From: a bacterium
GTDB taxonomy: Bacteria > Actinomycetota > Humimicrobiia > Humimicrobiales > Humimicrobiaceae
DNA length: 10,384 nucleotides
Direction of reading: 5' to 3'
Assembly (NCBI GenBank): GCA_030611285.1
Contig: JAUWQC010000022.1
Location: 1 to 10,384, forward strand
Shown here piece by piece: positions 7,753-10,384 of the stretch (position 1 is its first letter; each line of letters begins with the position of its first letter). Below the pieces are notes generated by a model that did not search any database, had not been told where the DNA came from, and saw only the letters and a list, made by a program, of their open reading frames with translations. A program made the translations under genes and the position numbers.

Positions 7753-10384
7753 TTAAATATACCAATTCTTGCCAGTTTTTATATCCACCTTTAGTTTTAC
7801 TTTTAAACTCACACAATTCTCCATTGATTCTATCACTATTTTTTTAATTTTTTCTAAATCTCTTTCCTTTAATTCCAACACCAGCTCATCATGAACATGA
7901 AGTATTATGTTACTGTCTATGCTATTTAATTTTAATTTGTTAAAAAGGATTATAGTAGAAAGTTTCATTATATCTGCAGCACTTCCCTGCATGGGGGTAT
8001 TTACTGCAAATCTCTCTCCCAGACTTCTTATTCTAACATTACTGCTCCCCAGCTCTTTTAAGTATCTTTTTCTACCAAAAATTGTAGTGGTGTAACCTTT
8101 TTTATATGAATCATCTATTAAAAATTTTAAATACTTTTTCACCCCGGGGTATCTATCAAAATACTTCTGAATATACTCTTTAGCTTCCTCTTCCGATATA
8201 GAAAGCCTGCTCTTCAGGCCATATTCGGTCATTCCATATATTATCCCAAAATTTATAGCTTTTGCCTTTCTTCTCAAAGCAGCGTCAACATTATCATAAC
8301 TTACTCCGAATATCTCTGAGGCTGTGCGGGTATGTATATCTTCTCTCCTGTTAAATGAATCCATAAGATTCTCATCCCCTGATAAGTGCGCCAGAACCCT
8401 CAACTCAATTTGAGAATAATCTGAAGCTAGAATTAAATCATAGCCATTTCCCGGTATGAAAGCTTTCCTTATCTGTCTTCCGTAATCTGTTCTTACAGGA
8501 ATATTTTGCAGGTTGGGTTCGCTGCTGCTTATCCTTCCGGTAGATGTTCCTAATTGATTGTATGTAGTATGGATTCTCAAGTCTTCGGGATCTATCAAGG
8601 CGGGCAGGACATCAATATAAGTATTTTTTAGTTTGGTTTTTTCCCTCCAGTCTAATATATTTTTTATTATGGGAGAGCTGTCATAAATAGCTTTAAGAGC
8701 ACCTGCATCTGTAGAAAATCCAGTTTTAGTTTTTTTCGTGACCGGAAGCTTCAGCTTCCTATAAAGAATCTCTGACAGTTGCTGTGGAGAATTTATATTA
8801 AACTCCTCGCTGCAAAGCTTATAAATTTCTTTCCTAAGCCTTCTTATATCCAGCTCATACTCCTTAATTAAACTGCTTAGATATTTTTTATCTATATTAA
8901 CACCTGTATATTCCATCTCAGCCAGCACGCTAATAAGCGGCTCTTCTATCTGCCAGTATAACTTATCCAGTTCTTCCTCTTTTATTTTTTCAAGTAATCC
9001 AGTCTCAATTTTCTTATATAGACTTAATCTTTTTAATGCTTCATCCAGTCTCATATCCAATTTCTCTATACCGGCTTTTGTTTTCTGTTTTTCATCCTTA
9101 TATAAATCGAATGCTAGCTGTTTTTTTTCTTCCGTATCTTTAAATTCAATTAAATCTCTGACTTCTTTGCCTTCACTAAATTGGATATCTTCTATTTCCA
9201 CATTTAACAGATCGCCGGTTATCTCATCCGGAGTAGTTGTAGATTTAGCCGGATTCAAAATTAAATATAATATTTTATAATCTATAAACTTCCCCCTTAA
9301 ATAAATACCGTAATCTTTCAAAATCTTGTATACCCTTTTAAAATCAAAACCTGATTTTTTAATTTCCTTATTTTCAAGCAATTTCTTTACAGTCTTTTTT
9401 ACAGCACCTTCATTTAGACTATCTCTTTCAATTAAAAAGGCACTATCTACTCCAGAATATAAAATAATACCGTAAAACACATCATCACCGGAAATTTCCG
9501 TAATATATATATTCTTAGTAAGATTTTTATTTAAAATTTCTAAGTTTAAACCTTCAGTTAAATGTTTTAAATTAATTTTATCTGCTCTCTTTTTAACCAC
9601 AGGGATCTCTTCCTTAAAGTTAATTTTATCTTTCAGGTTAACCAGTCTTTTTCCCGGAGATCTGAACTCAAGACTTTCAAACAATTGCTTGACCTCATTA
9701 AAACTAATATTCTTAAAACTTTTATTTATAAATTCACTTGCATCTGTATCCCGGGGTATTTTTAATGTTGTTAATTCTTTACTCAGTTCAGCAAGATTTT
9801 TATTATTTGTCAAAAGTTCCCTCAGCCGTGGGTTATCTATTTTATTAATGTTTTTATAAATTTCTTCCAGGCAACCATATTTTTTCACCAGCAGCCTGGC
9901 CGTCTTTGGACCTATTCCCGGGACACCTGGTATATTATCTGAACTGTCCCCCATCAATGCTAAAAGGTCTTTAATATTTTCCGGTTTAACCCCAAATTTC
10001 TCCTCTACTTTAAGCCTATCAAAAATTACTGTATCGGTAATGCCTTTTTTAAGTGCCATAACTTTTATGTTACCGGAAACTAACTGCAATATGTCTTTAT
10101 CGCCAGTAACTATTATTATCTGATCAAATTTATCTTTAATCCTATTTGCTATTCCTGCAAGTATGTCATCGGCTTCAAAACCATCTTTTTCTAAATAAAT
10201 AATATTAAAGGCATCAAGAACCTCTTTAATTAAAGGAAACTGGCTTGATAGTTCCGTGGGCATTTTTTTTCTATTTATTTTATACCGGTCGAATATTTTA
10301 TGGCTGAATGTTGGAACTTTACTGTCAAATGCACATATTATTGTATCCGGATGCTGTTCTTCTATAAGTTTTAACAGCATATTT
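7753..10384 (-). CDS. polA: DNA polymerase I, missing the first ~45 residues (5' end outside window)
   Basis: Pol I fills excision-repair gaps and removes RNA primers. Residues are numbered from the Met at 10380, which aligns with Met45 of E. coli Pol I (same NML context); the frame runs through the window edge, so this is not the true start. The 5'-nuclease domain shows CAFDS (16-20), GFEADD (67-72), VTGDKD (91-96), LMGDSSDN (142-149) and a helix-hairpin-helix PGVPGIGPKTA (151-161). The domain at about 290-460 is the 3'-5' exonuclease fold without its metal ligands: FDTET is replaced by YITEI, and the other two acidic motifs are absent. The polymerase is intact: motif A DYSQIELR 654-661, motif B RRKAKAINFGIIYG 703-716 with Phe711 and Tyr715, MQGSAADIMK 797-806, and motif C HVHDELVLE 828-836. 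Total length would be about 920, as in E. coli. No clear terminator follows. Confidence 0.98.
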   Translation of the reverse strand, partial: NMLLKLIEEQHPDTIICAFDSKVPTFSHKIFDRYKINRKKMPTELSSQFPLIKEVLDAFNIIYLEKDGFEADDILAGIANRIKDKFDQIIIVTGDKDILQLVSGNIKVMALKKGITDTVIFDRLKVEEKFGVKPENIKDLLALMGDSSDNIPGVPGIGPKTARLLVKKYGCLEEIYKNINKIDNPRLRELLTNNKNLAELSKELTTLKIPRDTDASEFINKSFKNISFNEVKQLFESLEFRSPGKRLVNLKDKINFKEEIPVVKKRADKINLKHLTEGLNLEILNKNLTKNIYITEISGDDVFYGIILYSGVDSAFLIERDSLNEGAVKKTVKKLLENKEIKKSGFDFKRVYKILKDYGIYLRGKFIDYKILYLILNPAKSTTTPDEITGDLLNVEIEDIQFSEGKEVRDLIEFKDTEEKKQLAFDLYKDEKQKTKAGIEKLDMRLDEALKRLSLYKKIETGLLEKIKEEELDKLYWQIEEPLISVLAEMEYTGVNIDKKYLSSLIKEYELDIRRLRKEIYKLCSEEFNINSPQQLSEILYRKLKLPVTKKTKTGFSTDAGALKAIYDSSPIIKNILDWREKTKLKNTYIDVLPALIDPEDLRIHTTYNQLGTSTGRISSSEPNLQNIPVRTDYGRQIRKAFIPGNGYDLILASDYSQIELRVLAHLSGDENLMDSFNRREDIHTRTASEIFGVSYDNVDAALRRKAKAINFGIIYGMTEYGLKSRLSISEEEAKEYIQKYFDRYPGVKKYLKFLIDDSYKKGYTTTIFGRKRYLKELGSSNVRIRSLGERFAVNTPMQGSAADIMKLSTIILFNKLKLNSIDSNIILHVHDELVLELKERDLEKIKKIVIESMENCVSLKVKLKVDIKTGKNWYI

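Overview
The window is a compact stretch of bacterial chromosome. Every real gene lies on the minus strand, so the genes read from high to low coordinates: polA (5' end outside the window), rpsA-like S1 protein, coaE, uvrB, uvrA, uvrC (3' end outside the window). The DNA is clearly AT-rich, and the proteins are rich in Lys, Ile, Asn and Glu. I see no mobile element, phage gene, CRISPR array, tRNA or rRNA. Organism: a low-GC bacterium. The order polA-rpsA-coaE-uvrB-uvrA resembles the arrangement known from Actinobacteria, most of which are GC-rich. A low-GC, uncultivated actinobacterial-type or other deep lineage is therefore a reasonable guess, but gene order alone does not settle it.

Layout, in transcription order. 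10384-7753 is DNA polymerase I without its first ~45 residues, with intact 5'-nuclease and polymerase motifs but a degenerate proofreading domain. 7752-7671 is a short gap with a plausible extended -10 promoter and a strong Shine-Dalgarno (SD) element. 7670-6408 is a four-domain S1 protein. 6407-6246 is the longest non-coding gap (~160 bp); it holds a 9-bp tandem duplication and one weak AT hairpin. 6231-5650 is dephospho-CoA kinase, whose P-loop-bearing N-terminus has no ATG, GTG or TTG start. 5623-717 is uvrB then uvrA, 5 bp apart, and uvrC starts inside the end of uvrA and runs off the window.

Function: UvrA and UvrB find and verify bulky DNA lesions, UvrC makes the two incisions, and Pol I fills the gap. 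The locus therefore gathers most of nucleotide excision repair, with a CoA-biosynthesis kinase and a translation protein between the repair genes.

No new biological system is evident. The most notable anomaly is the coaE start. A perfect AGGAGG lies 8 nt before an in-frame ATA codon, while the only nearby ATG is 1 nt from the SD and in the wrong frame. The S1 gene shows a similar mismatch between its SD and its start codons.
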